This document shows positions 13,366-20,914 of a stretch of 45,610 bases of DNA, one piece after another (position 1 is the stretch's first letter; each line of letters begins with the position of its first letter). The notes below the pieces were generated by a model. It had not been told where the DNA came from, ran no database searches, and saw nothing but the letters and a program-made list of their open reading frames with translations. The position numbers and the translations under genes were made by a program. Source of the stretch: a virus; the IMG/VR virus record IMGVR_UViG_3300036861_000314, positions 1 to 45,610 of that record; one strand, 5' to 3'.

Positions 13366-13434
13366 CCGTGTCGCGAAAAAGAGTATCAGCGGCAGTATCG
13401 TGAATCTAACCCGGACTATTGTCGGTCTTATCAC
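13366..13434 (+). pseudogene. Possible remnant of an HNH (EndoVII-type) gene
   Basis: Between the nuclease and the Gly/Ser-rich gene, a start-less frame reads CREKEYQRQYRESNPDYCRS. This resembles the linker of free-standing HNH proteins in this genome and elsewhere (YQR..R..NP.Y). No HNH core follows. The rest of the gap, to 13486, holds only the ribosome binding site of the next gene. Confidence 0.3.
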
Positions 13435-13486
13435 GTCTCGTTTGCGCTAATTGTCGTGCAGAACGCACACATCGAAGGAGAAAATA

Positions 13487-14185
13487 GTGAAGCGATTTTT
13501 GGGAATTGTTTTGATTGCGGCGATGGTTCTTGTCCCAGCGTCGGCATTCGCCGCGCCGGGTAACTCAGGCAACGGAGGCAACAATGGCGGGGGGTCGAGC
13601 GGCGGCTCGGGATCGAGCAACGGTACGTCAAATTCTGGCGGCGTTGGCGGAGGGGGCGGTAGCAATAGCGGCGCCGGAGGCGGAAACGGCGGTCAAGGTT
13701 CCAGCGGTGGACATGGCGGCGGTGAATCGCAAGGTGGCGGCAGCAGTAGCGGCGGAGCTAGTGGCAGTGCGGGCAGCTCGGGCTCGGGCGGATCAGATGG
13801 TGGCAGTAGCGGAGACAATCACACAATTGTCCAAGGGGATCTCGTCAAGCCTGGACAACGAGCCGGCACGTATTTTCTGACGCCCGCGCAAGAGTACACC
13901 TGGGATGTCTTTCGTGCCTGCAAGGACGCCCAGAATCTCATGGTGACACTCGGCCAGTTGAAGACAAATGGCGGCTTCTCCTTCACCTACTCCGGGACCA
14001 ATCACAACATGCGTTACCTGATCGCTTGCATGGAGCGGTATGGGTTCGTGTTCGAGCAGCCATTGACTAACCCTAACTACGCACCGTCGCCGTACACACC
14101 GGTTGACAACGCCATTCAGGCATTCAAAGCAGATTGTCCAGACCGCCGTGGGGAGTTCTGTGCTCCCCGGCCTCGTCAAAGCTAG
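13487..14185 (+). CDS. Secreted Gly/Ser-rich protein
   Basis: 232 residues from the GTG at 13487, preceded by GAAGGAG. The signal peptide MKRFLGIVLIAAMVLVPASA is cut near AFA-APG. About 90 residues of low-complexity Gly/Ser/Asn follow, then a defined C-terminal domain with several cysteines (RACKDAQNLMVTLGQL, YLIACMERYGFVFEQPL, ADCPDRRGEFC). This domain would fold outside the cytoplasm. A secreted protein in a replication operon is unexpected; it may be a moron that alters the envelope or blocks superinfection. Confidence 0.65.
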   Translation: MKRFLGIVLIAAMVLVPASAFAAPGNSGNGGNNGGGSSGGSGSSNGTSNSGGVGGGGGSNSGAGGGNGGQGSSGGHGGGESQGGGSSSGGASGSAGSSGSGGSDGGSSGDNHTIVQGDLVKPGQRAGTYFLTPAQEYTWDVFRACKDAQNLMVTLGQLKTNGGFSFTYSGTNHNMRYLIACMERYGFVFEQPLTNPNYAPSPYTPVDNAIQAFKADCPDRRGEFCAPRPRQS

Positions 14186-14187
14186 TT

Positions 14188-14301
14188 GTGGTCACCTTCA
14201 TCGCCACCGTCTGTGCCGCATTTGCATTTGGTTTGATTATTGTTGGCGCCGTGTTCTTGCTGTCCGCGATCGTGCGGAATCATCTGGATGCGCGCGAGTA
14301 G
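14188..14301 (+). CDS. 37-residue single-span membrane protein
   Basis: GTG start at 14188, two bases after the previous stop; its last 14 bases overlap the start of the primase-helicase gene. The product is MVTFIATVCAAFAFGLIIVG, then AVFLLSAIVRNHLDARE: one clear transmembrane helix with a basic/acidic cytoplasmic end. The position, between a secreted protein and a replication protein with tight overlap, argues that it is translated. Function unknown. Confidence 0.55.
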   Translation: MVTFIATVCAAFAFGLIIVGAVFLLSAIVRNHLDARE

Positions 14302-15886
14302 TTTTCTCGACGCCGCGCTTGCGTACCAGCGCGCCGGGCTCCACGTAATACCCGTGGAGCCTAAAGGCAAGCGTCCGATCTTAGCGTCTTGGCGTGAGTA
14401 CGTCGAGCGCCGGCCGACCGAGGCCGAGATTACCGATTGGTGGTCACGTACACCGGATGCAAATGTCGCGCTCCTGATGGGGCGCGGCGTGTTCGCTTTG
14501 GATATTGACGGGCCGGAAGGCGAAGCCGCGCTTGCTGCAGCCGGGATTGAGCTTCCTGACGACGCGCCGCAGACGGCAACGGGCAAGGGGCGCCATGTCT
14601 TTATGGCCGGCCTTGCGCTGAACAGCGTCGGCGTGCTGCCGAAGGTTGATACACGCAGCGATGGCGGTTACGTGGTTGTCTCGCCGAGTGTCCACCCAAA
14701 CGGCACGAAGTATGCCTGGCTTGGTCGCTGGCCTACCGGGCAACTTCCGTCCGCTCCGCCCGCTCTGCTGGAGCTAGTCGCCCGCCCTACAAAGCCCGGT
14801 GCGGCAGCGGTTGCACCGGGTGTGACGAGTGCGGACTGGGTTTCCGCCGCACTGTCCGGCGTTGGCGAAGGTTCGCGAGATGCTATGTGCGCGAGGCTCG
14901 CCGGTTATTTTTGGGGGCTTGGCGCGACTGAAGCAACTGTAGAGATTATTTGTCAAGGGTTCGGCGAGAGGTGTGAGCCGGCATTCCCGCCGGACCAGGT
15001 TAGTAAGACCGTCGCGTCGATTGTGCGGCGCGACGGAGGGCCGCAAGTTTCGGTTGGTCCGGCCGCGTCGCTTGACGACGCCATCGAGGAATTCCTTCTC
15101 GAAATGGGGCTACCCGCCAACGAGCGGCGTGTCCGGCCAACCGATATGCCAACGCTGGATCGCTTGTTGTCGGGCGGCTTTAGCCCCGGTGAGCTAATTC
15201 TACTTGGAGCGCGCCCTGGCGTAGGCAAGACCGCGCTGAGCTGCCAGTGGGCGCGGCGCACGGCGAAGACGGGCGCCGGTGTGCTGTTCATCTCAAGAGA
15301 GATGACACGAGTGGCACTGGTGCGGCGGCTGCTGGTGCAAGAGTCGCAGGTGCGCGCGTCGGCTTTAAAGACCGGCGATCTGAGTGATATCGAACGCTCG
15401 ATGCTAGCCGCTGCGATCGAACGCATACGCTACACGCCGTTTCGGCTGACTCAGGACGTGTCTTCGATCGAGGGGCTGAATGAGGAACTGGCCCGCTTTG
15501 AGGCAGGCCAGCTCGGGCTCGTAGTGGTCGATTACCTCCAGTTGATGCGCGGTCCCGCTGACATGCGGGACAAACGCGCGACTGTCGAATACGTGTCGTC
15601 TGAGTTAAAGGCGCTAGCGATGCGGTACGAGGTGCCGATGTTGGTGCTGTCGTCGCTACGGCGTCTCGCCAAACGTAAAGACGGCGATCGCGAGCCGCCC
15701 GATATGAGCGATCTTCGCGAGAGCGGCGAGCTAGAGCATTCGGGCGATGTTGTTTTGATTATGGAGCGCGATTTTGGAAGCGAGGAAGCGGATCTTGTCG
15801 TCGCCAAAAATCGGGATGGGCGCGTGGGGCGGATCAAATTGCGGTTCACGGGCGAGCTTATGCAATTTGAAGAGGTTTGGAAGTGA
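14288..15886 (+). CDS. Primase-polymerase / DnaB-type helicase fusion
   Basis: 532 residues from the ATG at 14288. An N-terminal bifunctional primase-polymerase (Prim-Pol) domain spans about 5-165: PVEPKGKRPI, ALDID with Asp72 and Asp74, GRHVFM with His103, and DTRSDGGYVVVSPSVHPNG. The C-terminal RecA-like DnaB helicase domain begins near 285, with Walker A GARPGVGKT (307-315), Walker B VVVDYLQLM (412-420) and SSLRRL as arginine-type sensor region. One polypeptide thus primes and unwinds DNA at the fork. It is followed by GTGA coupling to an HNH gene and then the polymerase. Confidence 0.92.
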   Translation: MRASSFLDAALAYQRAGLHVIPVEPKGKRPILASWREYVERRPTEAEITDWWSRTPDANVALLMGRGVFALDIDGPEGEAALAAAGIELPDDAPQTATGKGRHVFMAGLALNSVGVLPKVDTRSDGGYVVVSPSVHPNGTKYAWLGRWPTGQLPSAPPALLELVARPTKPGAAAVAPGVTSADWVSAALSGVGEGSRDAMCARLAGYFWGLGATEATVEIICQGFGERCEPAFPPDQVSKTVASIVRRDGGPQVSVGPAASLDDAIEEFLLEMGLPANERRVRPTDMPTLDRLLSGGFSPGELILLGARPGVGKTALSCQWARRTAKTGAGVLFISREMTRVALVRRLLVQESQVRASALKTGDLSDIERSMLAAAIERIRYTPFRLTQDVSSIEGLNEELARFEAGQLGLVVVDYLQLMRGPADMRDKRATVEYVSSELKALAMRYEVPMLVLSSLRRLAKRKDGDREPPDMSDLRESGELEHSGDVVLIMERDFGSEEADLVVAKNRDGRVGRIKLRFTGELMQFEEVWK

Positions 15887-16347
15887 CACCGGAGCGAGTG
15901 GCGTATCACCGCGAGTACAGACAAAGCGCGCGGGGCCGTGAGGCAAAACGCCGTTTCAATGCGAGCGAAAAGGGGCTCCAATCGCGGCAGCGACACGACG
16001 CTAAACGGACCGCCACAGCATCGTGGCGCAATGGATACTTGCGCGCTGTATTCGGTCTGCAATCGGGGGAATACGACAAGCTTCTGGCTTTCCAGGGGGG
16101 CGGTTGCGCTTTGTGTGGGGTCACGGGGAAGACGCGGAGATTGCCGGTGGATCATCGGCATAAAGACGGATTGACTCGGGGGATTCTTTGCTACCGCCAT
16201 AACCGTGGTTTGGGTTTCTTTAGGGACGATGCCGACCTGTTACAGCGCGCAGTTGATTATATCCGACAACCGCCCGCAACTGTGGCGCTCGGTCGGGAAG
16301 TTTATGGGCGCAAAGGCCCTGTACGAAAGCGGTTACGCGGTGCCTGA
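15883..16347 (+). CDS. Endonuclease VII-like HNH endonuclease
   Basis: 154 residues, GTG start at 15883 overlapping the helicase stop (GTGA). The pattern is that of phage recombination endonuclease VII-like proteins: FGLQSGEYDKLLAFQGGGCA, CxxC (CALC), PVDHRHKDGLTRGILCYRHN, then LGFFRDD...RAVDYI. In this copy the second zinc pair is C..H rather than C..C. It is inserted between helicase and polymerase genes and overlaps the polymerase start, a typical homing endonuclease placement. Confidence 0.8.
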   Translation: MTPERVAYHREYRQSARGREAKRRFNASEKGLQSRQRHDAKRTATASWRNGYLRAVFGLQSGEYDKLLAFQGGGCALCGVTGKTRRLPVDHRHKDGLTRGILCYRHNRGLGFFRDDADLLQRAVDYIRQPPATVALGREVYGRKGPVRKRLRGA

Positions 16348-18220
16348 GCTCACTATCGAGCAGCGCGAACTGCTCGCGGCCCTTCGTGCGGCTCTGGCGG
16401 CCGTTCACTCCCCCGAAACATTCGAGGCCGCCATCGCGCGGGTTGGCACGATGACCGAGGCGGTCATTGATCTTGAGTGGGACCCGGACACTGAGGTACT
16501 CGAACTGGTCGGAATCGGCGGACATAACTTCACCGGGTACGATCGGTTCGCGGTCTGCCAATTCTCTTGGCCGGAGCTTAACGACGGCCAGAAGCAGGAA
16601 GTACGCGAGACGGTTTACGCACTCATAGGTCGGGCTCATTTGGTTTATATGAACGCGGCAGCGGACATTAAACAAATGCGGCGCAATGGCTTCAAGCTCA
16701 ACGCCATCGACCACATCAACCTCGACGATGTGATGCTCGCTGATGCTGTCCTGAACAGCGAGGCGGACCACGACCTCGGCGATCTGAACAAGCGTTATGG
16801 GCGACTGCCGGACGGCTACAAGTCACTCAAGAAGATAGCGCCAAAAGAATACAACGCGGCTGACCTGATCGCGCCTATCCAAATCTGGCGCGCGCTTTCG
16901 AAAGAGTTTGCCAAAGATCCGGCGGCCGAAGGCGTGTACCGCGATATGTCTTTAGCGTATTTGCGCGAGATTCAAATCGAAGCTGAAGAGTTCGGCGTGC
17001 GCGTGGCCAAGGCGGTTCCGTATGTGCTGCACGACCGCTACAGCGCTAAACGCGAGCAAGCCGCGCGCTTGGCTGCCGCGTACGTCGGCGGCCCGGGTAT
17101 CAACCTGGGCTCATCGAAGGATCTGAAAAAATTTCTGTTCGTTGTGGAAGGCTTGCCCGAGCAGCGCGAGCGCGCGTACGGCGGCATCGAAGGGAAGCTC
17201 ACAACCGACAAAGACGCTATAGCCGCGCTGCGGCGCGGGCTGGGAACAGAGTACTCCCCCGACGACGAACCGACTCTGGAAGCGGCCTGGAGCAATATCG
17301 AAGCGGGCGGGCATCCCCTCTTAGAGAGTCGCTACCTCTTTATGAACGCGCAACAGGCGATTTCTCACTATATCGGCCCGTGTCTTGAATACGACGCGAA
17401 GGGCGAAGTAGTCGGTATCAAGGACAGGCTGTACCCGGAAACAAGGTTACATGTTCAGGCTAGCGGTCGGCCGTCGATAGTCGGCCCAGCACTACAACAG
17501 TTCCGCGGCGAGCTTCTTACGTTGATCGCGCCGGACGAAGGGCACTGCTGGGTTGGGTGGGATTGGAACCGCATAGAGCCGCGTCTCTTGTACTACTTAG
17601 CAAACGATCTTCCCGGTATTCGGGTGTGCGAGAGCGGAGAGGACATTTATCAGCCAGGTATTCGAGCGATCTTCCCTGAGATTGGTTCGCCGGAGTTGGA
17701 AGAGATGCGGCGCCGGTTCGGAAAAGCACTGATCCTACGTATCCACTACAGAGGCAATCCCAAGAATGCCGGAGACATTCCAGGGACAAGAGCACTAGGT
17801 CTCAAGGTGCCCGATTTGGTTGCCGCCAGTGAGCGGTACTTAGCCGAGCATACGGCTCTACCCGAGCACTGGAATAAGGTAGACGCCCAAATCGACCGCT
17901 CTGGAGTTGTCTACACGTGGGCGGGGCGCCCGCGGCGGTTGACTAACCCCCACCCGGCCGCGCGCTATCGAGAAGGTTCTAACCATCTCTGTCAGGGCGG
18001 TGTAGCTGACGTGTATCTCCTGACGGCCTTGGCGGTCAAGCGGGCGGCTCCCTGGAGCCGCCTAGTGTACGGAGCACACGACGCGCAAACATGGCAGGTG
18101 CCCGTCGAGCGCCGTGAGGAATTTCGCGCACTAATCGAGCCGATCGTGCAGCGAGAATTTCTGATTGGCACTCGCTCGGTTTCGTTCCCCGCAACTTTTA
18201 AGGAAAGGGAGGCACCGTGA
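16304..18220 (+). CDS. Family A DNA polymerase
   Basis: 638 residues from the ATG at 16304; earlier in-frame starts would only extend into the HNH gene. The N-terminal 3'-5' exonuclease-like domain has AVIDLEWD (Asp56, Glu58) and NAAADIKQM (Asp121). The polymerase domain shows the ASGR...ALQQFRGELL segment, motif A DWNRIEPRLLYYLAND (Asp420, Glu425), motif B RRRFGKALILRIHYRGN (Lys474), and motif C YGAHDAQTWQVP (His592, Asp593). Motif C has HDA where most family members have HDE. It is the replicative polymerase, partnered by the Prim-Pol helicase. Confidence 0.9.
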   Translation: MGAKALYESGYAVPELTIEQRELLAALRAALAAVHSPETFEAAIARVGTMTEAVIDLEWDPDTEVLELVGIGGHNFTGYDRFAVCQFSWPELNDGQKQEVRETVYALIGRAHLVYMNAAADIKQMRRNGFKLNAIDHINLDDVMLADAVLNSEADHDLGDLNKRYGRLPDGYKSLKKIAPKEYNAADLIAPIQIWRALSKEFAKDPAAEGVYRDMSLAYLREIQIEAEEFGVRVAKAVPYVLHDRYSAKREQAARLAAAYVGGPGINLGSSKDLKKFLFVVEGLPEQRERAYGGIEGKLTTDKDAIAALRRGLGTEYSPDDEPTLEAAWSNIEAGGHPLLESRYLFMNAQQAISHYIGPCLEYDAKGEVVGIKDRLYPETRLHVQASGRPSIVGPALQQFRGELLTLIAPDEGHCWVGWDWNRIEPRLLYYLANDLPGIRVCESGEDIYQPGIRAIFPEIGSPELEEMRRRFGKALILRIHYRGNPKNAGDIPGTRALGLKVPDLVAASERYLAEHTALPEHWNKVDAQIDRSGVVYTWAGRPRRLTNPHPAARYREGSNHLCQGGVADVYLLTALAVKRAAPWSRLVYGAHDAQTWQVPVERREEFRALIEPIVQREFLIGTRSVSFPATFKEREAP

Positions 18221-18411
18221 ACGCGACGTGGCGTAAGTGTGGGCATCCGCGGACGGCCGAGAATACAGCGCCGTTGTCGGCGAGGCCGGGCGGGCGATGT
18301 CGAATGTGCCATAACGCGTATCAGGCGGGGTATTGCGACACACTGGTGGGCATATTTATCCAGGAACGACAGCGCATGCTATGGAACGCGAAAAGGAGGG
18401 GCAATCGGTGA
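18217..18411 (+). CDS. Solo zinc-ribbon module of EndoVII-type HNH proteins
   Basis: 64 residues; GTG start overlapping the polymerase stop (GTGA). It encodes WRKCGHPRTAENTAP...RCRMC, which is nearly the same as the N-terminal zinc ribbon of the HNH proteins at 33436-33861 (WRKCGHAKTAENTAAGRCRTC) and 34593-35063 (WRCGHPRIPENTSP). The HNH catalytic core is absent and the frame ends in a basic tail. It may be a truncated homing endonuclease or a DNA-binding fragment kept for its own use. Confidence 0.6.
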   Translation: MNATWRKCGHPRTAENTAPLSARPGGRCRMCHNAYQAGYCDTLVGIFIQERQRMLWNAKRRGNR

Positions 18412-18602
18412 GAGGCAACGTCGAACAAGCGTGGGTAAACCGCCGCAAGGTGATTTCGGCGGCAATCCGACTTCGGTATGCAATAGAAGCGGATAACGAA
18501 ATCAATCGTGTGTTGGACGAAGAGCGCAAGAAGTTCAATAAGGAAGTCTTGCAAGGCCGTCTGCCAGCGCCGTTAGACACGAAGAAGTCGCTCGGTGCCT
18601 AA
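18408..18602 (+). CDS. Small charged helical protein
   Basis: 64 residues. The GTG start at 18408 has an AAGGAGGGG ribosome binding site 8 bp upstream and forms GTGA with the previous stop. The sequence is highly charged and helical (AIRLRYAIEADNEINRVLDE, then ERKKFNKEVLQGRLP). It overlaps the exonuclease start by 8 bp. No family is recognised. Confidence 0.6.
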   Translation: MRGNVEQAWVNRRKVISAAIRLRYAIEADNEINRVLDEERKKFNKEVLQGRLPAPLDTKKSLGA

Positions 18603-19149
18603 CCTCCGTGTTCTGGATTTCGACATCGAGAACCGGCCGCTATCGTACCTCGGCCAAGACTACACGACCGCTGAGATCACGGCCATTGCGGCGTGCTGGG
18701 ACGGGCACCCGAAGTCGATGACGGTCTGGCTGCTCGGCGTTGACGATCCCATTGATATGCTCGAAGGCTTCCGCAAGGTGTACGACCAAGCCGATATGGT
18801 GACCGGACATTATATCCGGATGCACGACTTGCCGATCATCGACGGCGCCATGATGGAACTGGGGCGCCCGCCATTAGCGGAAAAAATGACGTGCGATACA
18901 AAGCTCGATCTAGTGCGCCACGGCGCGGTTATCTCTGCATCGCAAGAGAACCTCTGCGAAATGCTCGGCCTGGCGCCGCCGAAGATCCACATGAACACCG
19001 TGCGCTGGCGCGAGGCGAACCGCCTCACGCCGGCCGGGCTGGAGCTAACCGCGAAGCGGGCGGTTGGCGACGTGATTCAGCACATGGCGCTGCGGCGCGA
19101 GCTAGTGAAGCGCGACTTGCTCAGCGCGCCGAAAGTGTGGAGGCCGTAA
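18595..19149 (+). CDS. DnaQ-like 3'-5' exonuclease
   Basis: 184 residues, GTG start. The motifs of an RNase H-fold exonuclease can be read: FDIENRPL with Asp10 and Glu12 (ExoI), a GHYIRMHDLP segment with Asp78 (ExoII), and CDTKLDLVRH with Asp101. ExoIII is less clear (AVGDVIQHMALR near the C-terminus). It is similar in feel to stand-alone exonuclease domains of family B polymerases. It may proofread for the family A polymerase, whose own exonuclease domain is divergent, or may process nucleic acids in recombination. Confidence 0.75.
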   Translation: MPNLRVLDFDIENRPLSYLGQDYTTAEITAIAACWDGHPKSMTVWLLGVDDPIDMLEGFRKVYDQADMVTGHYIRMHDLPIIDGAMMELGRPPLAEKMTCDTKLDLVRHGAVISASQENLCEMLGLAPPKIHMNTVRWREANRLTPAGLELTAKRAVGDVIQHMALRRELVKRDLLSAPKVWRP

Positions 19150-19448
19150 TGGGCGAAGCAAGGCGTCGCGGCAAGCCCGCACAGTACGCGCCGCAAGTTC
19201 CAAAGATCCGTATGTTCGACGCGGTAGCTGTAGACAAGCTCGCGTTCGAGACGGAGTACGCAGCGTTCTGTGCGCGGGTTTCAAAAGTAAGCCAAGTTGA
19301 ATACCTCGAAATGCTGATCGCGTCTGCGCTGGAGCTGGCGCGGCTGACGCGTGAGGCGGCGCAGCCTGCGGCGCCGCTGGAGGTGCGCTTGCCCGAGGGG
19401 ATTCAGGAAGCCGCGGCGCGGTTGCAAGCGATGAAGGATTCGGCTTGA
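19149..19448 (+). CDS. Hypothetical early protein
   Basis: 99 residues; the ATG at 19149 overlaps the exonuclease stop (TAATG). It has a basic N-terminus (GEARRRGKPAQYAPQVPK), a helical middle (FETEYAAFCARVSKVSQVEY) and an Ala/Leu-rich helical C-terminus. No domain is recognised. Confidence 0.6.
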   Translation: MGEARRRGKPAQYAPQVPKIRMFDAVAVDKLAFETEYAAFCARVSKVSQVEYLEMLIASALELARLTREAAQPAAPLEVRLPEGIQEAAARLQAMKDSA

Positions 19449-19663
19449 AAGGGGTAACCAATGCGCCGCTTGTTATTGACGTTGAGGAAGAGTGGTACAG
19501 CCGCCCTGATATCTTGGCACTTATGCGCCAAGGGCACACAGTGCGTAAGATCGTGACCGGCGATCTTACGCTCACGAGGTCGGCCGGCTGGTGCGAAGAG
19601 CTTTTCGATTACTTGCCCGCGGCGTTGACGCGCGCCCGGGCGCGAAGGAAGAAGATGAAGTGA
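19445..19663 (+). CDS. Hypothetical early protein, TTG start
   Basis: 72 residues. TTG start overlapping the previous stop (TTGA). It contains DVEEEWYSRPDILALMRQGH, then a very basic tail (RARARRKKMK). It ends in GTGA overlap with the next gene. No family is recognised; the pattern EEW..RPDILALM..G looks helix-turn-helix-like and might bind nucleic acid. Confidence 0.5.
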   Translation: MKGVTNAPLVIDVEEEWYSRPDILALMRQGHTVRKIVTGDLTLTRSAGWCEELFDYLPAALTRARARRKKMK

Positions 19664-20235
19664 GACGCAATATTTATCTTGTCGGCAGTCTCCGTAATCC
19701 GGAGATCACACGCATCGCTCGCGTGCTGCGCGACGCCGGCCACAGCGTATACGACGACTGGATTTCTCCGGGGAAAGAGGCCGATGACAGGTGGCAAGAG
19801 TATGAGCGGGACCGGGGGCGGACGTTTCCTGAAGCGTTAAAGGGTCACCACGCACGCCACGTCTTCGAGAACGACAAAGAACATCTCGACGAAGCGGACA
19901 CTGTGGTCATGGTCGCGCCCTGCGGGCGTTCGGCGCATTTGGAGCTGGGGTATTTCGTTGGCTGCGGGAAGCCAGCGTACATCTTGCTCCCCGGAGATCC
20001 TGACCGTTTCGACATCATGTACCGCTTTGCAACGGCCGTGTACTTTAATCTTGACGATTTAGTTATGGAGCTAATGAAATGCGACACGCGCTCTCGTTAC
20101 GATTCAGCGAACTTCTTAAAGAAATGGACGCCCTTCATATCAAGAAAGGCGCGGACTACGGGCTGGCGGACGACCCTTTCTCGAATGTTCGAGCGACCGA
20201 GGAGTGGGGCCAGCCCGCTTGGGTCGGCGCGATGA
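19660..20235 (+). CDS. Nucleoside 2-deoxyribosyltransferase-like protein
   Basis: 191 residues from the GTG at 19660. The Rossmann-like pattern of the family is clear: IYLVGSLRN at the N-terminus, EADTVVMVAPCGRSAHLELG around residues 79-98 with a candidate catalytic Glu95, then GKPAYILL. Family members exchange bases on deoxyribosides or hydrolyse modified nucleotides. The natural end appears to be near residue 140 (LDDLVMELMK). The remaining 51 residues are basic and lie wholly over the start of the next gene, as if the stop codon had been lost. Confidence 0.75.
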   Translation: MRRNIYLVGSLRNPEITRIARVLRDAGHSVYDDWISPGKEADDRWQEYERDRGRTFPEALKGHHARHVFENDKEHLDEADTVVMVAPCGRSAHLELGYFVGCGKPAYILLPGDPDRFDIMYRFATAVYFNLDDLVMELMKCDTRSRYDSANFLKKWTPFISRKARTTGWRTTLSRMFERPRSGASPLGSAR

Positions 20236-20459
20236 TTCGCGCCACCGACAAGATGCGCCGGCTCCAGAAGGTCGCGCAGGGTGGCACGCTGTCGAACGAG
20301 TCGGCGCGTGATTCCTTCCTCGATCTTGCGGTGTACGCATTGATCGGGCTGGTGTTGTACGAAGAGGGATCGCATCCGGATAGTGCGCCCTACAAACGCG
20401 GTTACGTTCGCGCCGCTACTGTCAACAACGACGACGATTCGGACACGGTTCCCTTTTAG
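20079..20459 (+). CDS. DUF1599-like (nucleotide modification-associated) protein
   Basis: 126 residues. KKGADYGLADDPFSNVRATE, then AMIRATDKMRRLQKVAQGG and DSFLDLAVYALIGLVLYEEG match my recollection of the family called nucleotide modification associated domain 1 (DUF1599), a helical protein related in style to MazG/dUTPase-type pyrophosphatases. It overlaps the deoxyribosyltransferase-like gene by 157 bp, and the two probably act in the same nucleotide pathway. The acidic C-terminus ends DDDDSDTVPF. Confidence 0.7.
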   Translation: MRHALSLRFSELLKEMDALHIKKGADYGLADDPFSNVRATEEWGQPAWVGAMIRATDKMRRLQKVAQGGTLSNESARDSFLDLAVYALIGLVLYEEGSHPDSAPYKRGYVRAATVNNDDDSDTVPF

Positions 20460-20744
20460 ATGCGCGTCCCGCGCTCGATCGTCGGTAAGGTCGTTGAGAT
20501 TATCTGGCGCGATCCCGGTACCGACCGCAAGCCGCTGCGCGATGCTCTCAAGGGCAGCGCGGCGCTAGCATCGTGGAAGGAGTATGGGCTTGTGGATGAT
20601 CTGACCGATGGGGTTGTCCGGGTTATCCATAGCGCCGGCTACGATCCGGGCGAGACCGAGATTGACGAGATTTCGTACACTGTGGTCCCGGAAGCGCTTG
20701 TCGAAAAGGTGACGGTCTATACGGCTGGGGAATCGCTCCAATGA
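20460..20744 (+). CDS. Conserved-type hypothetical phage protein
   Basis: 94 residues, starting directly after the previous stop. It has the pattern VGKVVEIIWRDPGT..KPL, then ALASWKEYGLVDDLTDGVVR and IDEISYTVVPEALVEKVTVY. I have seen this type of small beta protein in phage early regions but know no function. The stop overlaps the next ATG (ATGA). Confidence 0.65.
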   Translation: MRVPRSIVGKVVEIIWRDPGTDRKPLRDALKGSAALASWKEYGLVDDLTDGVVRVIHSAGYDPGETEIDEISYTVVPEALVEKVTVYTAGESLQ

Positions 20745-20914
20745 TTGATCGCAGCGAGGACCTCGCGATGGAGGCCGCGATTACCGAAAGCCTGCGTGCT
20801 TCGGTGAAGCGGTTGTTCGATGCTGCGCGCAAACCGGCGGTGACGGTCGAAGTGCAGCGTAAAGACTTGGAGATTGTATTAATAGCGTTCTCAGGAAGGA
20901 AGGTGGCTCGATGA
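20741..20914 (+). CDS. 57-residue hypothetical protein
   Basis: ATG at 20741 in an ATGA overlap with the gene before; its stop forms ATGA with the gene after. It is helical and charged (MIDRSEDLAMEAAITESLRA, then SVKRLFDAARKPAVTVEVQR). Both overlaps support translation. No family recognised. Confidence 0.55.
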   Translation: MIDRSEDLAMEAAITESLRASVKRLFDAARKPAVTVEVQRKDLEIVLIAFSGRKVAR

